From the NCBI RefSeq assembly GCF_000150275.1, contig NW_002060948.1, positions 4,568,241 to 4,632,240 of the forward strand: a stretch of 64,000 bases of DNA. The letters are read 5' to 3'. Shown piece after piece: positions 54,601-62,742 of the stretch (its first letter is position 1; each line of letters opens with the position of its first letter). Made by a program: the position numbers and the translations under genes. Source of the stretch: Trichoplax adhaerens. Taxonomy: Eukaryota > Placozoa > Uniplacotomia > Trichoplacea > Trichoplacidae. The notes below the pieces were generated by a model that was not told where the DNA came from, did not search any database, and saw only the letters and a list, made by a program, of their open reading frames with translations.

Positions 54601-57600
54601 TAGCAAGGTGTAACCTTTCGCAATTTCTTCCTTCATATTCATTTGCGCAATTACTACATGTAGGTTTGCCATCGGTAGCCAAGAAGCATGTTGGACTAAA
54701 TCTGTGATTATGATATATATCCTCCATTTATTATCAGTACTTTAAAGTTTATAGCCTTTATAGGATTTAATTATGCCACATCCAGCTATAATTACTTAAT
54801 CGTTAGGTTTATAGATAGTACCTATTAGATGCTACAGTTAAAGGGCAAGGACACGATTGGCAAGCTTGTGGTGAACCATTAGTAGCATTTCCATAAAATC
54901 CCGGTTTACAGCGATCGCAATGATAACCAGTGGTATTATGCTGACAGTCCTATTTTAATACATAAGATTTTAGAAATATAATTTAATGTCATTTTAGTTA
55001 AATAATGCGATTACTACTAAATCAAGTTACTTAAAAAAATTCAATTATGAATGAAAACATTCAATGTTACGATGGGTATGTGTCTAAGATATAACATTAT
55101 TTCAATTTGATTCATCTCTAATTTCTTACAATGCAAGCACCATTTCCACTGAAGTCACATGTTACGGCGTGACCATAACAGAAACAAGGTCCGCAGGTAC
55201 CATTTTCGGTTCGTTTAAATCCTGCAGAACATTTCTAAATGTGTAAAGCAGATATTACTATTTTAGATCTAAATCCTTAGCTTTATATTAGTTTATGCAA
55301 AATATGTTACAAGAAAATGCATCTTCATGATATAAAGAACTGCTTAAATCCGATGTGGCAATTAAATTAAATATAACAATCATTTTCAAACCTCGCAAGA
55401 TGTTCCTTCATATCCTAAAGGACATGTACAGTTTTCAGTCTCGGATGCTCTACCAAGACCAACATCAGTATCAGATAAGACTGTTAAGGAAACTTTCGCA
55501 ATTCTTGTCGTGATCATTTTCGGCTGATGGGTAGCACGGATTAGAATAGCTCTTACATTGGATAAAATGTTTAAAAGTATTGCTCTAGTTGCAATAGACC
55601 CGTTGGTTAAGAACCAATATTGCTAAAATGAAATTTAAATAAAAATAAAACATTAACATTATGAAAATGATTTACAATTACCTTGACAATAAAAGGAAAG
55701 CATCACTATTCATTATAATTCGATACCATAATTAATGATACATTTTTTCATCTAGCATAAAATTTTCGATAAAATGCACAAATTTTATTTACTCACTTTG
55801 ATAACGTTGTCTATATTAAATAAATCTAAAATAACTCCGTCATAACTCAAATCACTATACGCATTTTATACTCTTAAGTAGGATCTTCAATCTACGAAAG
55901 CTATTTGATAATAACTGTTCTTCTAAGCAATGTGAAGCAGCATTTTGAATTCTAAATCGCATAAATATTTGCAAAGTAAAGTGATAATATTTTCTGAAGT
56001 CCAGATTTACTTTCTTACCTCTCTAATATTAACGGTATATGCCTTTGTATTCGGCCCAATATATTCTGGAAAAGCAGCTGTCAGATTATAGTAATCTCCC
56101 TTATATTAAAAAATTTATCATTAGGTATTTGTCTAAATGGAATGTATTACTCTAGTGTCTCGCCTTGTGTTGCATAATGAAATTTAAAATAAGAAAAATA
56201 TTGATAATGAATTATTCCACATTGCATTTTATTACAATAATTATGACTTCTGGGTAAGTAATGTTGTTATAAAGCTGTTCAGCTCTGTAAGAAATTGTAA
56301 ACTTCAATGTGCCTCCGTACGATCCTAGCTGTAGTCATAGAAAAAATAGGAATAAAAATAGCATCATATATTGTATTTTATTAGTAGTATCTTAAAAGTT
56401 TCTACAAAATCGAAATAGCTAATTTTATTGCCTTATTTCCTAAGAACTCGCTCGGTAGCCGCCAATAGTATGTCAGATTTTGAGGAACCAAACTCCATTC
56501 TTCGAATACTAACATCCTGATACTTGGATTTACTTGTGGTCTGGCTAAGGGCGGTGTAAAACTGAGGTCACTGACGGTCAGCGTATAATTATGCGCGGAA
56601 TAAATAAACTCGTTCAAAAGCTAAATAATGAAATGTATGAAATTTTAATAATTGGAAAGGGTAATTGGCAAATGACATAAAAGTATAAGCAGACCTGTCC
56701 CTTAAATAAATTGGAACTAGTGCAATCTGTAGACACTCCTCTACAGTAACAATTGGTACATCCCTTCGCTTTAAACTGAGCTAGATGAAATGTTCCAGAT
56801 TTGCATTTATCGCATTTCGGCCCTTCTACATTAACCTGTAATATTCATAATCTTATAATCTTGGTAAAAATTACAAAAAAACTAGAGCTGACATAAATAT
56901 ATTGAGCCTAAAAGAAATAATTAATTCACGATATAGAAAAAGTCAATTTAATGCTTAAGTTTATATCTACAAAATTTCTTAATATAGTTGAAAACTAAGC
57001 TAGATTTTTACCAGAGCCACTAACAAGTACTTTAATAATTATTATACTTATTATGTTGCAATAAATCGTGGCATTCATTAATAGTTACTCACTAACCTTA
57101 CAGTCACAAGCGCTTGTATTCACATTAATTACGGGTGAGGTGCTACCGATTGTTGAACATTGAACTAGATTTGAAGAATTGCATTATTAATTAAATTCTC
57201 TATTAAAACAGAATTCCATAAAGGCGTATAATTTCATCGATATGTTGTTTAGTATTCCGATTTTAACTACTATAAGAAAATCTTAGTTGCATTCATACTA
57301 ACTTAATTTGCAGCGTTCGCCAGGAATAGTTGGATCACCCTCATATGGTAATACACATCTATTTTGATAGATATGCAATTTATTTAGCTCTTAACTCATG
57401 TAAAGTGCATATATTTACATTGACAATAATTAATATAGATAAGAAGATTTGCCATATATATTACATTTCACAAAATCTTCCATCGTATCCGTTAGGGCAA
57501 TCGGTACAGTTAGCTTTTCCGTCACTAGCTAAAATACAGGTTTTGCTAAACCTATTTTGTTAATTTGAAAATATGTTTATACATTATTTTAATATGAGGT

Positions 57601-60600
57601 ACAGCAATTGGAATAACGTATTATATGGTTTCCAATTGTATTCATATTTACTGATTTATAGAAATAGTTAAAGGGCAAGGGCATGGACTGCAATCAAATC
57701 TTGTGCCATTTTCAGCATCACCAAAGTAACCAGGTTTACAAAATTCGCAGTGATCTCCAATGGTATTATGTGCACAATTCTTATTATGAAATATGTTAAT
57801 AAAATATTTGATATCAGCCCTGTCTGTGTATTGTTTTATTTCATTGCACAATTCAGATATATTTATTTTATATTATATTCTTCCAACAACAATTTATTCT
57901 TAACTAAATCAACGATCCATCGATACAGCAACGTAATTTTATAAGATCCAGAAATTGACAACTTTTACCTGACAGATTCCCGTAGTTAAATCGCATTGGC
58001 TAGCGTGGTTATTACATTGACAAGCGGGCACACATCTTCTTACAGTTGGACCTTCTTGAAGCTGATAATATCCACTAGCACAATTCTGCACGGAGAATAT
58101 TTTAATTGCAATTTGATACATTAGTGAAGAAGAAATCTTTGAAATAAAAATAATTTCGGACGACTAAATTAATTTAATTTTACCTGGCATGATAGTCCGG
58201 TGTATCCAGTAGGACACTCGCACTTTTCAACTCTGTAAGCTCTTCTACTGTATGTGATTGCTGGCAAAGCGCTAGTTAATGAAAGCCTACTTATACTGAA
58301 ACAAAATCCATAACAAAACGCTTAAATTTTATTTCAAATATTTTACCGAAATTATTTGCCTTTAGATATTATAATTATACTAATACTGTGCAAGCATGCA
58401 ACATATATTTATATATAAATTATGCTAAGGAATGCTTTAAAAATTTGATACTTAGATTACTGACATACGTCGTAGAAGTTGTACTTGAGGTAAAGGTACC
58501 CCGAATTCCAACGAAATCAAGGCTAGATAAAACTGCCAAGAATAAAGACCTTGATACGCTACTTCCGTTGATGACCTTCCAATAATTCTAGTTATAAATA
58601 ATTCATTTAACTAAGTCAAATCTTTATTCACTAGCTTTGTGAAATTGACATTCTTTTATCACTTACAAAAAAAAATGAAAACACCAATGTACAGAAATAC
58701 TTATACTGTAGTTATAAATTTACAGTTTATCCTCTACAGAAAGAATAAAGAATCCAGAGATGCTTCTGAAATTATCTAACCTGTTCTACTCGTACTTCAA
58801 AGCTGTTAATAATATTTGGCGCTGACATTTTTGAAAACTTATATGCAAGAAATATTCCATTGCCCTGAAATTAAAGCGAAAATAATTAGGACTGTCTTCA
58901 TAAAGGGACAAAAGTTGTATCATAATTAATTCGTTATAATTTTTAATTTTGTAAATTCACTAACGCTGGCGATAATATCGTAAGTAGCATCAGGATTAAC
59001 GGGTGCAGTTGCTCCAGAGCTCAAGGAATACTGTATCGAAAATCTGGCAACTCCGCCATACGCCGTTAGCTGTAAGATCAATTGTATCCAATGTATTCAG
59101 AATTTGTAATTATCAAATTATAACAAATGAAACTCGACTCGGTAATATAATTTAAAATGAAGCCTATTGAAATTTAAATAACTAATTAGGCATTTAAATT
59201 CATGGTTTTTTAATTACCCAATTGCCGATGTATTGATCTGGCATTCTCCAGTAATATGTATCTGGAGGTAATGCATCAATATTTTGAGCGGTGATGCGTT
59301 CAGCAGCAGTATTGAAGGTATATTGGGTGGTATTAAGCTCAATCATTTGACTATTTACTATTGAAATACTGTTCCGCCCTCCAGCACCAATGATAGGCAT
59401 AGCAACCTAGAGTCAATTTTTAAATATCAATATGATGACACTCTGTCTTGGCCAGTTTGATTACAACCTTTAAATATGTTTTATGTTAGGCTGTCTTTAA
59501 AATGCTATCATAACGATATCAATTACTGGATAAGAGTAAAATATTAATTATCAGCGATCAAACTTGGGCAAATTCACGGAATAAACGATAAATAATTGTC
59601 AAATTTAGATCAATGTCATAACTTAAAAAAGTTGTTAAGAACGAAGAATTACCTCTGATACATTGAGTAGTGAGCTTGAACACTCTGTGGTAGCTCCAAA
59701 ACAAAAACATTTTTCGCATGCTTGACTGCTTGTAGCAATGTCATTAAATGTGCCATTAGAGCAGTTGTAGATGGTTGTGGAACCTAGAATTTAGAATAAA
59801 ATGTAATGCTACTATAAAAATCTGTAAAAGTAATAGTTCAGTTGCAGCTACACTCTTACTGCCTGCCGCAAATATTAGATTTTATCTAATAGACTTTAAC
59901 GGATAAGACATCAGTATTACCTGCTACCACCACCGCAGCACTTGGTGAATTCACGTTTATCATGGCCATTTTATTAATAGCATAACAAGTATACCTTCCC
60001 GTATTACTTTCCGAAACGTTTCTAATGGTTAATGTCCCTACACCACTAATGGAAGTCATTTGAACGTAATCTGGTAAATTACCGCCGTCCCATGTCCAAG
60101 TTATAATCGGTGTTGGAGTTCCAATAGCAGTGCAACGTAAGTTGAGTGTTTGACCTGATGCTAGATCTTGGTTAGAAATAGGATTTTGAACGATGGTAGG
60201 TGGTGCTATTGAAATAAAATTTGGAGTCATTGCGAATACTATAGAAACCCTGATCATTTATATTATACTTGAGTACGTGCCTTACGGCATCAGATAATAT
60301 AAAGTAACATAGCTATCTATTTCAATACTAACAACATCCAAGTTCATCAGAGCCATCCGAACAATCGCGAACGCCATCGCACTGATAAGCTAATAAAGTA
60401 CACGGTATGGTAGAATTTTGGCAAGTAAATTCGACAGATCTGCAAGTTCCTGGCTTATCAACTAATTAAATTTCAAAATTGAGAATTAATTACAAGCCAA
60501 AGAAAGACGTAGAATAGCAAACAATCGTGATAGAAAATTTCACATAAATCTCTGTGGAAGTAATTTAATTAAAGCTATAAATTTTGCTGCTATAAGAAGC

Positions 60601-62742
60601 AACAATAGATTACGGAGACGACTATTAGATATCTAAATTTAGCAGAGTCGAAGGGAACTTAAGCAATTAGTATTGACGTCTAAATTTTCTAATTTTACCT
60701 TCGTCTCGATATTAACACAGAAACTAAACCTACTAAACCCTAACAATTAAAATACCGTATTGGGTTAACAGATCAATTAAGAAACATTTGATTGATGACA
60801 TACGTACTGATATTGGTTTTCTGACAATTATAGCATCTATTTGTAATCCACGCTTACTAATGCGAACATAGTAGAAGTCGTGATAAAAAACTTACCGCAG
60901 TTTTTTTCATCGCTGTTATCGAAGCAGTCATCGCGACCATCACAAATTGAGAATAGTCCAATACATCGATTATTCTGACAGCGAGACTGTTGAACGGAAC
61001 AATCTCGCGAAGGATAAACTAGGATAAACAAGGAATATTTGAGGTGATAGAAGTATATACCTTAATAGAGTATTTACATTTCAGTACTATTAAAACTAAT
61101 TATTTATTTACCGCAATTCGATTCATCAGAATAATCTGTACATTCAGGTTCTGCATTGCATCTTAAAGTCGAATTAACACATTCACCATTTCTACATCTA
61201 AATTCACCACTTGCACACGGCTTTAATGTTGGCGTATTTTGTGTAACTATTAAACAAGTTTCATTAGAAATTTTAAATTGATCCATCAAAAAGGCAATAC
61301 ACTTTAATTCTAACAAAGATATGAAACAGCAAAAGTAATAAGTAACGTTGTATAAAATCAACCTTCATTTTTATTGAAGCTGAAGTAATTAGGATCCACT
61401 GCTATTGCATTTATATTCCCGGTTGATATGGCTTGAGATAGTCTAGACTGAATTACGTTTTGCGAAATACTACCATCGGTCAATACTTCAAATATTGCAA
61501 CAACACTACCACTCCTATTTTGGAACGAAAATCATGGTCATAAATGCTTTGTAAGCTATGAACTAGAAACCTAGAGAATAGCGCTACAGTATTTGATCCA
61601 TTTAGCAGTTATTCTCTTAAAGATATCTTACGCAAATGATATAACTCGAACTTCAGTAATTCCAGTTTCATTCTGAAAGATTCCTTCGATCTACAAACAG
61701 TTAAGGATAAAATATGTGTATTCTATGTACCACTTGTGATAGCTTTAATTTATAACCCATGAATTATGGTATCCTATAATAGCAATAGTTTGATTAGCAC
61801 TAACCGCTTCAGACACATTAGTAGCTAAAGTCTGAAATTCAGTCGAATTTTTAGTAGTCAAAATCGGTGTAAAATTTTCTTCCGTTAGCCGAATCCTTCC
61901 AGAATAACGATCAACTGCTGATATTTCAGCTCTATTAACTGTAGAAGATGGATGTAGCTAATTAATAAAAATTTAAATATATATATTGAAAGACTTTTAT
62001 GCTTCAATACATATCAGGAAGAAGTAAATCTTACTGGAAGATACTACCACATCAGAGTAGCCTTGATTGTTTTCGTATTCGCTACTGTATTCTGAATAAA
62101 ATTCCTACATTCATTAATAGCATGTAAAATTTAAATTAACAATATGAATCTTTAAAAACGCACATGCAACGAATTCAAACATTTCATTTTACTCTTAGAC
62201 TGTAATCGTATTTAATATCAAGAAGCTAGTTATCTATTAAAAATTTCTACATCTAGAAGAAACCAATAATCTTTAATCGCAAAGAAACTATAATCGACTT
62301 CATTTAAATTATGCAGTTATGTTATTAACCCTCATACGAATATAAATGATATTACTATAAAACAGGTTAGAAATCGGATTTCTATCTCTAGCAATTATTC
62401 TACATTTGCATTTCAATAGCGTAAAAGCAAGATACTACTCCTTTCCATTAATACTTTAATTGCGAGATGCAGTTGTTAGAATAGCATCAATATTCTTTAA
62501 CCTTAGTTTATATTCAATTACTAATATAAAACTTAGTCCAATTTCAATCCGATTAATCAGGTAGCATAGCTATTTCTATGCCTTTGATACTCACGTATAT
62601 TAATCGAAGCTTACGAAAATGATATGATGGTATTTATTTCAAACATTTAACTCACATGAAAATCTTCTTGACCTCTAATTTGGTTTGTTAGCAATATTAC
62701 CAGTAATAGAATAATCAGGTTCAAATTCTTTAAAGCTGTCAT
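26526..62742 (-). CDS. HSPG2: Perlecan-like basement membrane proteoglycan core protein (complete, about 95 exons)
   Basis: Secreted modular extracellular-matrix protein of the perlecan / trol / UNC-52 family. Domains in order: signal peptide, SEA, three LDLa, one Ig, four laminin IV-A plus laminin-EGF modules, 37 Ig, LamG-EGF-EGF, LamG, stop. The start is an ATG with A at -3 followed by a classic hydrophobic leader. The stop is a TAG directly after the last Cys of the terminal LamG (ending GKCSL). Every exon I used has an AG acceptor and a GT donor (one GC). Reading phase carries through, and the exon lengths sum to 17,151 nt, about 5,716 residues. That is longer than human perlecan (about 4,400 residues), mainly because there are 38 Ig domains instead of 22; there are also four L4 domains instead of three, but only two LamG instead of three. 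The family assignment is firm. Individual exon ends are hand-called and could be off by a base or two. Confidence 0.9.
27723..28565 (-). CDS. HSPG2: LamG1 - EGF - EGF exon of perlecan-like protein
   Basis: One 843 nt exon. It opens with a LamG domain ([50 protein letters not shown]). Two EGF-like domains follow: [16 protein letters not shown], then C.C closing FGMLCE; and [12 protein letters not shown], then [15 protein letters not shown]. It ends at a GTATAG donor in phase 1; reading through the donor would hit a stop 31 codons later, at 27631, which is not the true terminus. LamG-EGF-EGF is the repeating unit of perlecan domain V. Human perlecan has three LamG; here only this one and the terminal one are seen. 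Confidence 0.87.
29526..31844 (-). CDS. HSPG2: Ig array part 5: Ig33-Ig38 of perlecan-like protein
   Basis: Single-exon phase-1 Ig domains at 31581-31844, 31191-31454, 30798-31058, 30380-30643, 29937-30194 and 29526-29798. The first three still resemble the B/A types. The last three are distinct: Ig36 has [16 protein letters not shown], Ig37 has [12 protein letters not shown] and [13 protein letters not shown], and Ig38 has [17 protein letters not shown]. Ig36-Ig38 match, in order, the three Ig domains of the partial paralog at 13.2-12.05 kb. The 960 nt intron 28566-29525 separates Ig38 from the LamG exon. Confidence 0.87.
32010..38675 (-). CDS. HSPG2: Ig array part 4: Ig21-Ig32, six copies of a two-Ig (B-A) dimer
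   Basis: Twelve single-exon Ig domains that alternate strictly between two types. Type B exons are 267 nt: 38409-38675, 37534-37800, 35910-36176, 34619-34885, 33685-33951 and 32418-32684. Type A exons are 261 nt: 37987-38247, 37182-37442, 35481-35741, 34271-34531, 33190-33450 and 32010-32270. Type B typically reads P..SP(F/L).(S/N)NVRQ and ends CTLSN.AGN. Type A reads IPYP.INV, RADGR.LAPA and ends SNTAGSN...ITVICK. The alternating identity and exact lengths show amplification of an A/B pair. Introns inside the block range from about 90 nt to 1 kb (36177-37181), and the longer ones show no coding content. Confidence 0.9.
38878..40767 (-). CDS. HSPG2: Ig array part 3: Ig16-Ig20 of perlecan-like protein
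   Basis: Single-exon phase-1 Ig domains at 40501-40767, 40104-40370, 39764-40033, 39361-39630 and 38878-39147. Motifs include [13 protein letters not shown] with [12 protein letters not shown] (Ig16), [13 protein letters not shown] (Ig17), [14 protein letters not shown] (Ig18), [13 protein letters not shown] (Ig19) and [14 protein letters not shown] (Ig20). All retain the Cys-Trp-Cys core. Donors are mostly GTAAGT or GTAAGA; Ig18 has the weaker GTTAGA. Confidence 0.88.
41631..43912 (-). CDS. HSPG2: Ig array part 2: Ig10-Ig15 of perlecan-like protein
   Basis: Single-exon phase-1 Ig domains at 43631-43912, 43238-43504, 42855-43118, 42400-42663, 41986-42246 and 41631-41897. Typical motifs are [12 protein letters not shown] and [12 protein letters not shown] (Ig10), [14 protein letters not shown] (Ig11), [13 protein letters not shown] (Ig13) and [14 protein letters not shown] (Ig15). 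From here on most domains carry an N-glycosylation sequon two or three residues after the first Cys. An 860 nt intron (40768-41630) follows with no visible coding content. Confidence 0.88.
44009..46953 (-). CDS. HSPG2: Ig array part 1: Ig2-Ig9 of perlecan-like protein
   Basis: Eight single-exon Ig domains, all phase 1 at both ends: 46681-46953, 46322-46612, 45881-46162, 45497-45769, 45118-45393, 44753-45007, 44410-44676 and 44009-44272. Each has a B-strand Cys, a core Trp and an F-strand Y.C motif, for example VTFRCQITG with IIWRTIPD and YIQCAVSN in Ig2. These are the least repetitive members of the array. The spacing to the next exon is only 70-110 nt in most cases. Symmetric phase-1 exons let domains be added or lost without breaking the frame, which fits the array's growth. 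Confidence 0.88.
47107..47899 (-). CDS. HSPG2: Laminin-EGF series 4 of perlecan-like protein
   Basis: Exons 47783-47899 (117 nt), 47504-47631 (128), 47311-47397 (87) and 47107-47162 (56). Segments: [47 protein letters not shown] and [16 protein letters not shown]. The series stops after the 56 nt exon and joins in phase 1 directly to the first Ig of the long array, so it lacks the 68-80 nt and 141 nt exons that would lead into a fifth L4. Confidence 0.85.
48008..49710 (-). CDS. HSPG2: L4 module 4: laminin-EGF half plus laminin IV-A domain
   Basis: Exons 49570-49710 (141 nt), 49235-49435, 49029-49130, 48792-48881, 48442-48563 and 48008-48119. The LE half has [15 protein letters not shown] and [10 protein letters not shown]. 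The L4 core has [28 protein letters not shown] and [17 protein letters not shown], and the end is [12 protein letters not shown]. This fourth L4 domain exceeds the three of vertebrate perlecan. It keeps the same exon layout as modules 1 and 3, so it most likely arose by duplication of the whole multi-exon module. Confidence 0.85.
49797..52140 (-). CDS. HSPG2: Laminin-EGF series 3 of perlecan-like protein
   Basis: Exons 52027-52140 (114 nt), 51774-51901 (128), 50273-50359 (87), 50097-50152 (56) and 49797-49876 (80). Segments include [70 protein letters not shown] and CNCDMRGSL. The intron 50360-51773 (1.4 kb) is the longest in the laminin-like region. I see no exon in it, but part of it resembles intron sequence near 29.0 kb. 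Confidence 0.82.
52251..54025 (-). CDS. HSPG2: L4 module 3: laminin-EGF half plus laminin IV-A domain
   Basis: Exons 53885-54025 (141 nt), 53577-53762, 53393-53482, 52648-52731, 52443-52561 and 52251-52362. The LE half contains [15 protein letters not shown] and [10 protein letters not shown]. The L4 core has [29 protein letters not shown] and [17 protein letters not shown], and the end is [12 protein letters not shown]. Two adjacent donors exist at the end of the first exon (GTAGTA or GTAAGC); both keep phase 0, and the stronger GTAAGC was used. The intron 52732-53392 shows nothing recognisable. Confidence 0.84.
54152..55234 (-). CDS. HSPG2: Laminin-EGF series 2 of perlecan-like protein
   Basis: Exons 55130-55234 (105 nt), 54822-54949 (128), 54615-54701 (87), 54366-54424 (59) and 54152-54219 (68). 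Segments include [69 protein letters not shown] and GGICDRCK. Exon order, phases and sizes mirror series 1, 3 and 4. The last exon leads into the LE front half of module 3 in phase 0. Confidence 0.83.
55392..56835 (-). CDS. HSPG2: L4 module 2: laminin-EGF half plus laminin IV-A domain
   Basis: Exons 56695-56835 (141 nt), 56432-56620, 56248-56328, 56019-56099 and 55392-55622. The LE front half contains [11 protein letters not shown] and [10 protein letters not shown]. The L4 core has [14 protein letters not shown] and [15 protein letters not shown], and the module ends [12 protein letters not shown]. The second exon ends AAATAAG followed by GC rather than GT, an apparent GC-AG intron. Unlike modules 1, 3 and 4, the last two L4 exons are fused here into one 231 nt exon, an intron loss or gain relative to its siblings. 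Confidence 0.84.
56430..56431 (-). promoter_or_regulatory. Non-canonical GC splice donor after the L4 module 2 exon
   Basis: The exon 56432-56620 ends GGAAATAAG and is followed by GCAATA. Modules 3 and 4 have GT exactly here (AATAAA|GTAAAG and AATAAG|GTAGTA). No in-phase GT donor exists nearby before a stop, and the next exon (56328) needs phase 0, which this GC site supplies. GC-AG introns are a known minor class spliced by the major spliceosome. Confidence 0.65.
57097..58085 (-). CDS. HSPG2: Laminin-EGF series 1 of perlecan-like protein
   Basis: Exons 57969-58085 (117 nt), 57652-57779 (128), 57465-57551 (87), 57303-57358 (56) and 57097-57164 (68). Cys-rich LE segments include [44 protein letters not shown] and [13 protein letters not shown], ending SACDCK. 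Several LE domains are cut by introns inside the domain. The series of exon lengths recurs in the other three LE series of this gene. LE repeats form the rod of perlecan domain III. Confidence 0.83.
58184..59783 (-). CDS. HSPG2: L4 module 1: split laminin-EGF half plus laminin IV-A domain
   Basis: Exons 59653-59783, 59218-59406, 58965-59069, 58781-58864, 58469-58575 and 58184-58295. The first is an LE front half ending [10 protein letters not shown]. The next holds [15 protein letters not shown], the hallmark YYW.(L/M)P segment of laminin IV-A. Then come [16 protein letters not shown], a strand with FLAYKF, and [13 protein letters not shown]. The last ends in the LE back half [13 protein letters not shown]. 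This is the 'L4 inserted in an LE' arrangement known from laminin alpha/gamma chains and perlecan domain III. The GTATGT donor at 58468 was chosen because it restores phase with the next exon. Confidence 0.85.
59921..60205 (-). CDS. HSPG2: N-terminal Ig domain (Ig1) of perlecan-like protein
   Basis: Single-exon C2-type Ig domain between the LDLa repeats and the first laminin IV module, the same position as the lone Ig at the end of perlecan domain II. It starts [12 protein letters not shown], has the B-strand Cys in NLRCTAIG, the core Trp in ITWTWDGG, and the F-strand Cys in GRYTCYAIN. It is flanked by a TTTCAATAG acceptor and a GTAATA donor, both in phase 1. It resembles typical bilaterian perlecan Ig domains more than it resembles the repetitive downstream array. 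Confidence 0.87.
60333..61246 (-). CDS. HSPG2: Three LDL-receptor class A repeats of perlecan-like protein
   Basis: One repeat per exon, all bounded in phase 1: 61112-61246, 60896-61018 and 60333-60461. The first contains [13 protein letters not shown] and ends [10 protein letters not shown]. The second contains [13 protein letters not shown], then [15 protein letters not shown]. The third ends [16 protein letters not shown]. All three keep six cysteines and the acidic calcium cage (D..D....SDE). In perlecan domain II such repeats bind lipoprotein and other ligands. Human perlecan has four; here only three were found, and the intron sequences between them show no fourth. Confidence 0.88.
61363..61938 (-). 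CDS. HSPG2: SEA domain of perlecan-like protein (three exons)
   Basis: Exons 61805-61938, 61632-61690 and 61363-61514 join into one SEA domain. Visible signatures are an N-terminal strand ending [10 protein letters not shown], then [14 protein letters not shown], then [19 protein letters not shown], then [10 protein letters not shown], and an end with [11 protein letters not shown]. The segment G-S-V-V-A at the exon 2/3 junction matches the autoproteolysis motif of cleaving SEA domains. Acceptor and donor choice between alternatives was decided by SEA alignment and phase (for example CTTCTACAG at 61939-61947 and GCG|GTTAGT at 61803). SEA at this position is the perlecan domain I arrangement. 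Confidence 0.8.
62035..62104 (-). CDS. HSPG2: Perlecan-like exon 2: acidic Tyr/Ser-rich N-terminal segment
   Basis: Short exon (70 nt) between the leader and the SEA domain. Residues run [15 protein letters not shown] then YSDVVVSS. It is rich in Glu, Tyr and Ser, with acidic residues next to most Tyr, as in tyrosine-sulfation sites. In vertebrate perlecan this region carries Ser-Gly-Asp heparan sulfate attachment sites; none is visible here. The exon starts in phase 0 and ends with one base before GTAAGA, which joins in frame to the SEA exon at 61938. Confidence 0.65.
62656..62742 (-). CDS. HSPG2: Perlecan-like exon 1: initiator Met and signal peptide
   Basis: Reads M-T-A-L-K-N-L followed by a hydrophobic core ([11 protein letters not shown]) and a short polar end (TNQIRGQ), typical of a cleavable secretory signal of about 24 residues. 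The ATG is at 62742-62740 with A at -3. The exon ends in a phase 0 GTGAGT donor, matching the phase 0 acceptor of the next exon at 62104. No other ATG-led leader was seen upstream of the SEA exons. Start choice is inference from position, phase and hydrophobicity. Confidence 0.72.

Noticed and set aside
61741-61804. Extending the first SEA exon to a GTTATA donor (adds AIIGYHNSW)
   Set aside because: The earlier GTTAGT donor is stronger and gives a proper SEA alignment; both are in phase 0.
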